Source of the DNA: Bordetella parapertussis
Lineage (GTDB): Bacteria; Pseudomonadota; Gammaproteobacteria; Burkholderiales; Burkholderiaceae_C
NCBI GenBank assembly: GCA_945888535.1
Contig: CAMDAN010000079.1
Coordinates: 1-11,742, forward strand
Direction of reading: 5' to 3'
Length of the DNA stretch: 11,742 bases
The stretch's first letter is position 1, and every line of letters begins with the position of its first letter. Under the pieces are notes generated by a model. It searched no databases, was not told the origin of the DNA, and saw only the letters and a list, made by a program, of their open reading frames with translations. Both the position numbers and the translations under genes were made by a program. Positions 1 to 5,769 of the stretch are shown piece by piece.

Positions 1-920
1 GTCTGATTCGTATAGAAAGTGTAAAGGTTGGTGGTCTTAGACACAAAGTGCGAATACAGCAAGTTGTATGCAAACGTAGTTGAAGTTCGCGCGGCACCGG
101 ATGCGGTGTTGATTCCGTAGGACAACGTAACTGCGTTAGCGCCCACTGGCACACCCGCTGAAAGACCATATCCAGATTTATTGATTCCGTCCGTGTTGCC
201 ATCGTTACGCAAGGAACCAGACATCACGCCGAGTTTGAAAGCACCAAAATCGTAAGTCACGCTCATAGCGGTCAAATTAGAGGCCGTTTTACCGGCGCCT
301 GAGCTTCCGTTAGATTCGATGGCTGCACCAATAACCAAAGGGCCAGCGGTATATGAGCCACCGATTGAGGCGTGCGTTGTAGCGTTTGCACCTTCGCCAG
401 TTCCGTCTTCATTAAACCCATTCATGATCTGGATAAATAAAGGCCCATCACTGTAGCCGTAAGACACGGAATTTCGGTCAGTGACTGAGCCGTTTCCTCC
501 AAGAAAAGACTGGTCTTGGTTGTGACAGTCAGAGGCAGAGTTGCAAGTAATGTAATTAAGGCTTGGGGTGTATTGCGTACCCAACGTCAGGCTGTGAGCA
601 CCAGCAGACAGAGCGAGGGTCGCAACCCGGTCGCCCAATGAAGTCGCAGTGGGGGCGTCGGGGTTTACCGTTGTTTCGTAAGTCACAGCAGCCGACATTC
701 CCGCGCCTAAGTCTTCAACAGCCTTAAAGCCAAGACGCGAAGTATCCATCCCTCCGTTAGTTAGGCCAGCACCGGTCGAGGTATTTGCCCCGACGGCTGC
801 GATGTTGGTCTTGCCAACATACATATCCGCCATTCCATAGACGGTAACCTGAGCGAAGGACGTGCTTACCGCTGCTAAAGTTGCCAGCGCGATAAGGCTC
901 TTTTTTACTTCAGAATTCAT
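1..920 (-). CDS. Gram-negative porin (paralogue 1), C-terminus cut by window edge
   Basis: Outer-membrane general porin, expected to form a trimeric beta-barrel channel for small solutes. The frame is open from ATG at 918-920 to base 1, giving 306 codons without a stop. The N-terminus is a Sec signal peptide (MNSEVKKSLIALATLAAVST, cleavage predicted near SFA-Q at residues 21-24). The barrel then opens with VTVYGMADMYVG, as in Burkholderiales porins. Motifs SRLGFKAVEDLG (61-72) and LTLGTQYTP (111-119) match the neighbouring porin at 1155-2156 almost position for position, so roughly 30 C-terminal residues are missing. Two Cys (C126 and C132, C-x5-C) are the only ones seen. The ribosome site is weak (TGGAAAA upstream of the ATG), and codon use is less biased than in paralogue 2, suggesting lower expression (inference). 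Substrate unknown. Confidence 0.9.
   Translation of the reverse strand, partial: MNSEVKKSLIALATLAAVSTSFAQVTVYGMADMYVGKTNIAAVGANTSTGAGLTNGGMDTSRLGFKAVEDLGAGMSAAVTYETTVNPDAPTATSLGDRVATLALSAGAHSLTLGTQYTPSLNYITCNSASDCHNQDQSFLGGNGSVTDRNSVSYGYSDGPLFIQIMNGFNEDGTGEGANATTHASIGGSYTAGPLVIGAAIESNGSSGAGKTASNLTAMSVTYDFGAFKLGVMSGSLRNDGNTDGINKSGYGLSAGVPVGANAVTLSYGINTASGAARTSTTFAYNLLYSHFVSKTTNLYTFYTNQ
227..258. repeat. 32-bp direct repeat shared by the two porin genes (copy 1)
   Basis: These 32 bases are identical to 1475-1506, an offset of 1248 bp. Both copies encode the same stretch (around TYDFGAFKLG) in the two porin paralogues. The identity comes from gene duplication rather than an inserted repeat. It is long enough to seed recombination between the genes. 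Confidence 0.85.
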
Positions 921-940
921 CTTGATTTTCCATTATTTTT

Positions 941-963
941 AAAGCTGAAAAAGTCAGCGCTTT
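941..963 (-). promoter_or_regulatory. Hairpin in the 5' leader of porin paralogue 1
   Basis: On the minus strand this reads AAAG-C-GCTGA-CTTTT-TCAGC-TTT: a 5-bp GCTGA/TCAGC stem extended past a one-base bulge by AAAG/CTTT, with a CTTTT loop. It lies about 20 nt before the ATG at 920. It could affect mRNA stability or be a target for a small RNA, as is common for porin mRNAs. That is inference; only the complementarity is seen. Confidence 0.35.
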
Positions 964-1082
964 GGCCTGTAACACCAGGTAAGTTGATTACAACCTACCC
1001 ACCTTGGGCGCATCTGAACTTTTTTCTAAACTACGCCTTTTAGCGTACGCCTTCGATGGCAAATAAACCACAAAACGAGAAC

Positions 1083-1114
1083 AAAAAAAACTCCCCATGT
1101 TTCCATGGGGAGTT
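1083..1114 (-). terminator. Rho-independent terminator after porin paralogue 2
   Basis: An 11-bp perfect inverted repeat, AACTCCCCATG (1089-1099) and CATGGGGAGTT (1104-1114), has a 4-base loop that is GAAA on the minus strand. It is followed on that strand by an unbroken T run (complement of the eight A at 1083-1090). It begins 40 nt past the porin stop codon, so it should end the 1155-2156 transcript and insulate the next porin downstream. This is a textbook intrinsic terminator. Confidence 0.93.
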
Positions 1115-1154
1115 TCATTGGACTAAACAGTAGTTGGCTTACACCAACATAGGT

Positions 1155-2156
1155 TTAGAACGTCTTACGAGCGCCAACACCCATGGTTGTTGTAACACGA
1201 TTGGCTACGCCGCCAGTGTAAAGAGCTGCATTGGTATCCTGGGTGCCTTGGTTGTAGAAAGCGTAAACGTTGGCTGTCTTAGACAGGGTGTGGTTGAACA
1301 GTCCACTGAATGCAGTTGTAGTGGAGGTGCTTGCAGCGCCGCTAGCACCGTTGGAGCCGTAGGAGAAATGGACTGCGTTTTGGCCATTGTTGAAGGGGAC
1401 AGCAGCTTGTAAGCCAAATCCAGTGCGGTTGCTTCCATCCAAGTTACCAGCGTTACGGAGGCTTGAAGCAATAGCGCCGAGTTTGAAAGCACCAAAATCG
1501 TAAGTCGCTGAAAAACCAGTCAAATTAGATGCAGTTGCACCTGCAGTTGCTGTTGAGTCAGATTCGATGACGAGACCAACAACCAAAGCACCCGCGGTGT
1601 AAGTTCCGCCAATACCGGTAAATGCGCCTGCGTTTGAACCATCAGTAAGACTGTCTTCCTTGAAAGCAGCCATTGCGAGAATAGAGAAAGGCGCTGCGTT
1701 GTAACCGTAAGCAATCGAATTGCCATAGCGCACGCTAGTGTTCAAACCTGACACGTCTTGGTTGTGGCAACCAATAGCGGAGTTACAAGTCATGTAATTT
1801 AATGCAGGAGTGTATTGGTTACCCAAAGTCAGGCTGTTCGCGCCGCTTGCCAGAGAAAGGGTAGCAACACGGGCACCCAGTGAAGAAGCAGCAGGTGCAT
1901 CAGGAGCAACAGCTGTCTCAAAAACTACAGTGGCTGACATACCGCCGCCCATGTCTTCAACCGCTTTAAAGCCGAGACGTGAAGTAGACATACCGCCGTT
2001 ATTTACGGCAGCACCAGCAGAAGCATTGACGCCGTTAGCTGAAGTACCAGCCTTGCCAACATACATATCTGCAACTCCGTAAACGGTAGCGGAAGACTGA
2101 GCGAAGGAAGCGCTTACAGCAGCAACAGCCGCCAATGCGATAAGGGTTTTTTTCAT
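1155..2156 (-). CDS. Gram-negative porin (paralogue 2), complete
   Basis: Complete 333-residue outer-membrane porin of the Burkholderiales OmpC-like family, a 16-stranded trimeric diffusion channel by family knowledge. ATG at 2154-2156 is chosen because GGAG lies 9 nt upstream (2166-2169) and the protein then starts with a perfect signal peptide, MKKTLIALAAVAAVSASFAQ. A TTG start at 2171 would add five residues and destroy the ribosome site. The mature protein begins SSATVYGVADMYVG and ends GVGARKTF, the C-terminal Phe being the Bam-complex recognition signal of outer-membrane barrels. C124 and C130 are the only cysteines, lie in a predicted loop, and are shared with paralogue 1. A strong terminator follows at 1083-1114. 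Codon use looks that of a highly expressed gene (impression, not calculated). Confidence 0.95.
   Translation of the reverse strand: MKKTLIALAAVAAVSASFAQSSATVYGVADMYVGKAGTSANGVNASAGAAVNNGGMSTSRLGFKAVEDMGGGMSATVVFETAVAPDAPAASSLGARVATLSLASGANSLTLGNQYTPALNYMTCNSAIGCHNQDVSGLNTSVRYGNSIAYGYNAAPFSILAMAAFKEDSLTDGSNAGAFTGIGGTYTAGALVVGLVIESDSTATAGATASNLTGFSATYDFGAFKLGAIASSLRNAGNLDGSNRTGFGLQAAVPFNNGQNAVHFSYGSNGASGAASTSTTTAFSGLFNHTLSKTANVYAFYNQGTQDTNAALYTGGVANRVTTTMGVGARKTF
1475..1506. repeat. 32-bp direct repeat shared by the two porin genes (copy 2)
   Basis: Identical to 227-258. It marks the most conserved DNA segment seen between the tandem porin genes; both copies encode the strand around TYDFGAFKLG. 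Confidence 0.85.
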
Positions 2157-2242
2157 TTGAAATTTCTCCAAGTGTTAAACAAAGAGTGCCAAGGCCCAAA
2201 ATCAGGCTCCCAACACCAACCTCCAATTCGGAAGCTGTTTGT

Positions 2243-2271
2243 ATTTCAACAGAGGAGGCGCGCTTTAACAA
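2243..2271 (-). promoter_or_regulatory. Candidate sigma-70 promoter of porin paralogue 2
   Basis: On the minus strand TTGTTA (2271-2266) and TGAAAT (2248-2243) are spaced 17 bp apart, each 4 of 6 matches to the -35 and -10 consensus. Transcription would start near 2236, giving a leader of about 80 nt. The match is only moderate; it is the best pair I found in this gap. Confidence 0.3.
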
Positions 2272-2282
2272 AGGATTGCTCC

Positions 2283-2309
2283 AAAAAAACAGGGCGTGCG
2301 CCCTTTTTT
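2283..2309. terminator. Bidirectional terminator-like hairpin between divergent genes
   Basis: The plus strand reads seven A, C, AGGGC-GTGC-GCCCT, then T5 more. The 5-bp GC-rich stem (2291-2295 with 2300-2304) is flanked by A on one side and T on the other, so either strand gives stem plus U-tract. It lies just upstream of the candidate porin promoter and about 60 nt before coq7, where no gene needs terminating. It could insulate the two divergent units. Termination activity is inference. Confidence 0.45.
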
Positions 2310-2368
2310 GTAGCAAAGATGCAACAAGGGGTGATTTCTAGGCGGGCACATCGGCTGAGCGGCGCGGT

Positions 2369-3022
2369 ATGCTTGGGGCCATGCGCAATACGTCTGACCT
2401 CCTTTTTAGTACCTTTGATACCGCTTTACGAACCCTGTTCGTCACGCCCCACGCCGCCAAACCCTGCCCCACCGTGCCTGATCAGCCCAAGGAACTCACG
2501 GCGCAGGAAAAGCACATATCCGCTGGCCTCATGCGCGTGAATCATGTCGGCGAGGTTTGTGCCCAAGCGCTTTACACCGCGCAAGCGCTCACCACGCCCA
2601 GCCCCGCGCTGCGACAACAATTTACCCAAGCCTGCGTTGAGGAAACCGACCACCTGGCTTGGACTGCGCAACGCTTGCGCGAGCTAGGCGCCCGGCCTTC
2701 CTTGCTCAACCCGCTTTGGTACGCTGGCGCTTTTGCCATTGGCCTGGTGGCAGGGCGGATGGGAAATGCCATCAGCCTTGGGTTTGTTGAAGAAACGGAA
2801 AAACAGGTCAGCGCCCATCTTCAGGGACACTTGATCGACGGCTCACACACCCTCCCCGAGGCTGACCACGCCTCTCGGGCGATCGTGGCGCAAATGCGCG
2901 AAGATGAAATTCGCCACGCCGACGCGGCTAGCGCCGCCGGGGCGGCCGAGTTGCCAGCGGTTATTCAATCGCTGATGCGCGGCGCGGCCAAAGTAATGAC
3001 GACGTTGGCGCAGCGAATTTAA
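2369..3022 (+). CDS. coq7: 3-demethoxyubiquinol 3-hydroxylase (Coq7 family)
   Basis: Di-iron monooxygenase that carries out the penultimate ring hydroxylation of ubiquinone biosynthesis at the inner membrane, used by many beta-proteobacteria instead of flavin-dependent UbiF. The full ligand set is visible: E62 in RVNHVGEV, E92 and H95 in EETDH, E144 in EETEKQV, and E180 with H183 in EDEIRHA. The fold is the ferritin-like four-helix bundle with internal repeat. A hydrophobic segment (about 114-132, NPLWYAGAFAIGLVAG) fits the membrane-binding region. At 217 residues the length is normal. An in-frame ATG at 2381 follows GGGG closely and is an equally possible start, which would remove four residues. 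It is transcribed divergently from the porins and converges on the osmC-like gene with a 24-nt gap. Confidence 0.95.
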   Translation: MLGAMRNTSDLLFSTFDTALRTLFVTPHAAKPCPTVPDQPKELTAQEKHISAGLMRVNHVGEVCAQALYTAQALTTPSPALRQQFTQACVEETDHLAWTAQRLRELGARPSLLNPLWYAGAFAIGLVAGRMGNAISLGFVEETEKQVSAHLQGHLIDGSHTLPEADHASRAIVAQMREDEIRHADAASAAGAAELPAVIQSLMRGAAKVMTTLAQRI

Positions 3023-3046
3023 GTTCGCAAATCCCTAGCCGCTAAA

Positions 3047-3496
3047 TTACCCCTCAACCACCTCAAAACTCGTCGTGATCTGCGCCGTTTTACCGAGCAT
3101 GATGCTGGCGGAGCAGTATTTATCGTGGCTCATGGCGATTGCGCGTTCTACGGCTTGATGGGGGACCGCTTGGCCGGTGACAGTGAAGTGCATGCGAATC
3201 GCGGTAAACACTTTGGGATCTGTTTCAGCGCGTTCGGCGATGAGTTTGACGCTGCAACCTTGCACCTTGTGGCGACCGCGTTTCAAGATCAACACCACGT
3301 CATACGCGGTACATCCGCCCGTTCCGGCCAAGACCATTTCCAACGGCCTGGGAGCGAGGTTTAAGCCGCCGTTCTCGGGCTTTTCGGCATCTGGTGCTCC
3401 GTCCATCGCCAGCACGTGGCCGCTGCCTGTTTCTGCTACAAATCCCATGCCAGAGCGGGTGGCAAGCCCTCCGGTCCAACTGACGGTGCATTCCAT
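3047..3496 (-). CDS. OsmC family protein (YhfA-like subgroup)
   Basis: Cytosolic OsmC/Ohr-superfamily protein of 149 residues. Members use a pair of cysteines to reduce organic or fatty-acid hydroperoxides, but the YhfA-like branch has no firmly established substrate. Both conserved cysteines are present: C62 in the motif LAGTGGCTAYDVV and C128 in SHDKYCSASIML. PRPLEMVLAG before the first Cys is typical for this family. The start at 3496 is well supported by AAGGAG about 6 nt upstream on the minus strand. It is divergent from the toxin-antitoxin gene at 3633, sharing a 136-bp intergenic region that contains several inverted repeats. Detoxification of peroxides is the family expectation, not shown here. 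Confidence 0.88.
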   Translation of the reverse strand: MECTVSWTGGLATRSGMGFVAETGSGHVLAMDGAPDAEKPENGGLNLAPRPLEMVLAGTGGCTAYDVVLILKRGRHKVQGCSVKLIAERAETDPKVFTAIRMHFTVTGQAVPHQAVERAIAMSHDKYCSASIMLGKTAQITTSFEVVEG

Positions 3497-3542
3497 TTTT
3501 TTCTCCTTGATTACCTTTGAGTGGTTGGCTTGAGTTTACGCA

Positions 3543-3570
3543 CTTTGGCGATTCAAATCGCTAGCCAAAG
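3543..3570. promoter_or_regulatory. Imperfect inverted repeat in the osmC-like/antitoxin intergenic region
   Basis: CTTTGGC (3543-3549) and GCCAAAG (3564-3570) form perfect 7-base arms. Nested inside is GCGATT-CA-AATCGC (3548-3561), a second perfect repeat that competes for the same bases. No T-run follows on either strand, so a terminator is unlikely. An operator for the divergent osmC-like gene or the antitoxin is plausible (inference). Confidence 0.4.
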
Positions 3571-3574
3571 CCAC

Positions 3575-3621
3575 ATTAAAATGCTTTAATAGACACTTAA
3601 TTTGATGCCTAATTTATCAAA
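3575..3621 (+). promoter_or_regulatory. AT-rich upstream region of the TA operon with two short inverted repeats
   Basis: ATTAAA-ATGC-TTTAAT (3575-3590) and TTTGAT-N9-ATCAAA (3601-3621) are perfect 6-base inverted repeats in an AT-rich stretch ending 11 nt before the antitoxin start. YefM/Phd antitoxins autoregulate by binding short palindromes at their promoter, so these are candidate operator sites. No convincing -35/-10 pair was found; TAGACA with TTTATC (3590-3618) is the weak best pair. Confidence 0.35.
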
Positions 3622-3632
3622 AGGGCTTTTTT

Positions 3633-3878
3633 ATGGACACCGTACTTTCACACCTCGCGGTCAGCGTGACTGAGCTCAAACGCAATTACGCGGGTATTTT
3701 GAAGCAGGCCGACGACGGCCCCGTCGCGGTTCTTAACCACAACCGGCCCGAGGCCTACCTCCTGCCAGCCGGTCACTACGAGCAGCTGATGGCGCACCTA
3801 GAAGACCTCGAAGACGCCAAACTCGTGAATGAGCGCGGCGAAGGCCCGTTTGTTGAGGTTTCGCTGGATGATCTATAA
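3633..3878 (+). CDS. Phd/YefM-family antitoxin
   Basis: Antitoxin of 81 residues of the Phd/YefM (StbD-like) fold. The N-terminal DNA-binding and dimerisation part carries the family hallmarks: SVTELKRN (11-18), ILKQADDGPVAVLNHNRPEAYLLPAG (22-47, containing the conserved P-V-A-V-x-N-x-N-R-P-x-A-Y). The acidic tail ending VEVSLDDL is the expected toxin-neutralising segment. ATG at 3633 has AAGGG about 8 nt upstream. It overlaps the toxin gene by 11 nt, normal for translational coupling of such pairs. It should bind and neutralise the RelE toxin and repress its own operon, which here continues into ilvA. Inverted repeats at 3575-3621 are candidate operators. Confidence 0.92.
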   Translation: MDTVLSHLAVSVTELKRNYAGILKQADDGPVAVLNHNRPEAYLLPAGHYEQLMAHLEDLEDAKLVNERGEGPFVEVSLDDL

Positions 3879-4152
3879 GCTGCGCTTTCACGCGCTCGCT
3901 CTGAAAGAGTGGCACGCGTTAGACAACAGCATTCGCGAGCCTCTTAAAAAAAAACTGGGCGAACGATTGCTTTCTCCGCGGGTACCGGCCGCCGCCCTGC
4001 GTGGCATGGCAGACTGTTACAAAATCAAACTCCACAGCTTGGGTTACCGTTTGGTGTACCGCGTGGATGCGAAAGAGATTTTTGTGACCGTTATCGCCAC
4101 GGGCAAACGCGACAAAAACCGTATTTATGCTGCCGCCCTTGAACGCCTCTAA
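3868..4152 (+). CDS. relE: RelE-family mRNA interferase toxin
   Basis: Ribosome-dependent mRNA endonuclease toxin of 94 residues. Starting at ATG 3868 the protein aligns without gaps in numbering to E. coli RelE: motifs ALKEWHAL (11-18), DCYKIKLHSLGYRLVY (49-64) and GKRDKNRIY (79-87). All catalytic residues known from E. coli RelE fall at identical positions: K52, K54, R61, R81 and Y87. This supports both activity and the start; the longer frame from 3829 would add 13 residues lying inside the antitoxin gene. The ATG overlaps the antitoxin end by 11 nt. The stop codon TAA (4150-4152) is followed directly by the ilvA ATG. Its partner is Phd/YefM-like rather than the RelB type of E. coli. Confidence 0.94.
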   Translation: MIYKLRFHALALKEWHALDNSIREPLKKKLGERLLSPRVPAAALRGMADCYKIKLHSLGYRLVYRVDAKEIFVTVIATGKRDKNRIYAAALERL

Positions 4153-5757
4153 ATGAATAAACCCAACTTGATTCGAATGAAACCCACCAAAGCCATATCA
4201 AAAGCCCCCCGAAAAGCCAAAGCCTTGCAACCGGCGGACTACCTGATCAAAATTTTGAACGCTCGGGTGTATGACCTGGCACAGGAGACGGCGTTGGAGA
4301 CCGCCAAGCTTTTAAGCAAGCGGCTACACAACACGGTGCTTCTTAAACGCGAAGACCAGCAAGCTGTTCGCAGTTTTAAGCTGCGCGGGGCCTATAACAA
4401 GATGGCGCACTTAAGCCCAGCGCAGCTTAAACAAGGCGTGATTTGCGCCTCTGCCGGCAACCATGCGCAAGGCGTGGCCTTGAGCGCGAGTCGCTTGGGG
4501 GCGAGGGCGGTGATTGTGATGCCAACGACGACGCCGCAGGTCAAAGTAGACGCGGTGCGTGGGTTTGGAGGGGAAGTGGTTTTGTTTGGTGACAGCTACA
4601 CCGACGCTTACAACCACGCGCTGACCTTAGAAAAAAAGCAAGGGCTCACCTTCGTTCACCCTTTTGACGACCCCGACGTTATCGCGGGCCAAGGGACGAT
4701 TGCGATGGAAATTTTGAGCCAACACTCAGGGCCGCTGGACGCCGTTTTTGTGGCAATCGGCGGGGGCGGCTTGGTCAGTGGTGTTGCCAATTACATCAAG
4801 GCGGTTCGCCCCGAAGTGAAGGTGATTGGGGTACAGATGAATGACTCCGACGCGATGATGCAGTCGGTGAGCGCCGGCAAGCGGTTGACGCTTGCCGATG
4901 TCGGTTTGTTCTCGGACGGTACCGCCGTCAAATTGGTCGGTGAAGAAACGTTTCGCATTGCCCGCGGCTTGGTGGATGAATTTATGACGGTGGACACCGA
5001 CGCGGTGTGCGCTGCGATCAAAGATGTTTTTGTCGATACTCGCTCGATTGTGGAGCCCTCAGGCGCGTTGGCGGTTGCGGCGATCAAGCAGTATGTGGCT
5101 ACCCACAAAACCAAAGGACAAACCTACGCAGCCATTTTGTGTGGCGCCAATATGAATTTTGACCGCTTGCGTTTTGTGGCAGAGCGGGCCGAGGTGGGCG
5201 AAGAGCGTGAAGCCTTATTTGCGGTCACGATCCCGGAGGAACGCGGAAGCTTTAAGCGTTTTTGCGAGCTCATTGGCGCTCTGCCCGGAGGCCCGCGCAA
5301 TGTGACCGAGTTCAACTACCGTATGAGCGATTCAGCTCAAGCGCACGTCTTTGTCGGGCTGACCACGCAAGGCAAAGGCGAGTCGGAAAAAATTGCCAAA
5401 AACTTCGGTAAGCACCGCTTCCCAACGCTGGACCTGACCCACGACGAGTTAGCCAAAGAGCATATTCGCCACATGGTCGGCGGCCACAGTGCTTTAGCAA
5501 AAGACGAGCGTATTTTGCGGTTTGTATTTCCCGAGCGCCCCGGCGCTTTGATGAAGTTTTTAAGCCTGATGCGTCCGGGCTGGAATATCAGCCTGTTTCA
5601 CTACCGCAACCAAGGCGCAGACTACGGCCGCATCTTGGTGGGTTTGCAAGTTCCCAAGGCGGACAACAAAGCCTTCGCCCAATTTTTAGAAGCGCTGGAC
5701 TACCCCTACGTTGAAGAAACGCAGAACCCGGTGTACCGCCTGTTTTTGCAGCAATAA
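4153..5757 (+). CDS. ilvA: Threonine ammonia-lyase, biosynthetic
   Basis: PLP enzyme converting threonine to 2-oxobutanoate and ammonia, the committed step of isoleucine synthesis. The catalytic domain (about 25-345) has the PLP lysine K76 in SFKLRGAY, the asparagine loop SAGNHAQG, and the phosphate-binding GGGGL (203-207). Two C-terminal ACT-like regulatory domains follow (about 350-435 and 450-530; PERPGAL begins the second), marking the long isoleucine-feedback form rather than catabolic TdcB. The length of 534 exceeds E. coli IlvA (514), partly from a Lys/Arg-rich N-terminal tail of about 25 residues. ATG at 4153 follows the toxin stop immediately with no clear ribosome site, so translation probably depends on coupling. 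ATG at 4177 (M9) is an alternative. It leads the nucleotidase and ABC transporter genes. Confidence 0.95.
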   Translation: MNKPNLIRMKPTKAISKAPRKAKALQPADYLIKILNARVYDLAQETALETAKLLSKRLHNTVLLKREDQQAVRSFKLRGAYNKMAHLSPAQLKQGVICASAGNHAQGVALSASRLGARAVIVMPTTTPQVKVDAVRGFGGEVVLFGDSYTDAYNHALTLEKKQGLTFVHPFDDPDVIAGQGTIAMEILSQHSGPLDAVFVAIGGGGLVSGVANYIKAVRPEVKVIGVQMNDSDAMMQSVSAGKRLTLADVGLFSDGTAVKLVGEETFRIARGLVDEFMTVDTDAVCAAIKDVFVDTRSIVEPSGALAVAAIKQYVATHKTKGQTYAAILCGANMNFDRLRFVAERAEVGEEREALFAVTIPEERGSFKRFCELIGALPGGPRNVTEFNYRMSDSAQAHVFVGLTTQGKGESEKIAKNFGKHRFPTLDLTHDELAKEHIRHMVGGHSALAKDERILRFVFPERPGALMKFLSLMRPGWNISLFHYRNQGADYGRILVGLQVPKADNKAFAQFLEALDYPYVEETQNPVYRLFLQQ

Positions 5758-5769
5758 CCAGTCTTATTT

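Noticed and set aside
1155..2171. TTG start giving MEKFQ before the porin signal peptide
   Set aside because: This would place the GGAG ribosome site inside the coding region; ATG at 2156 gives a perfect signal peptide.
2157..2540. 127-residue open frame overlapping the porin leader and coq7
   Set aside because: It is out of frame with the well-supported coq7 gene and its protein is low-complexity and unlike any family I know.
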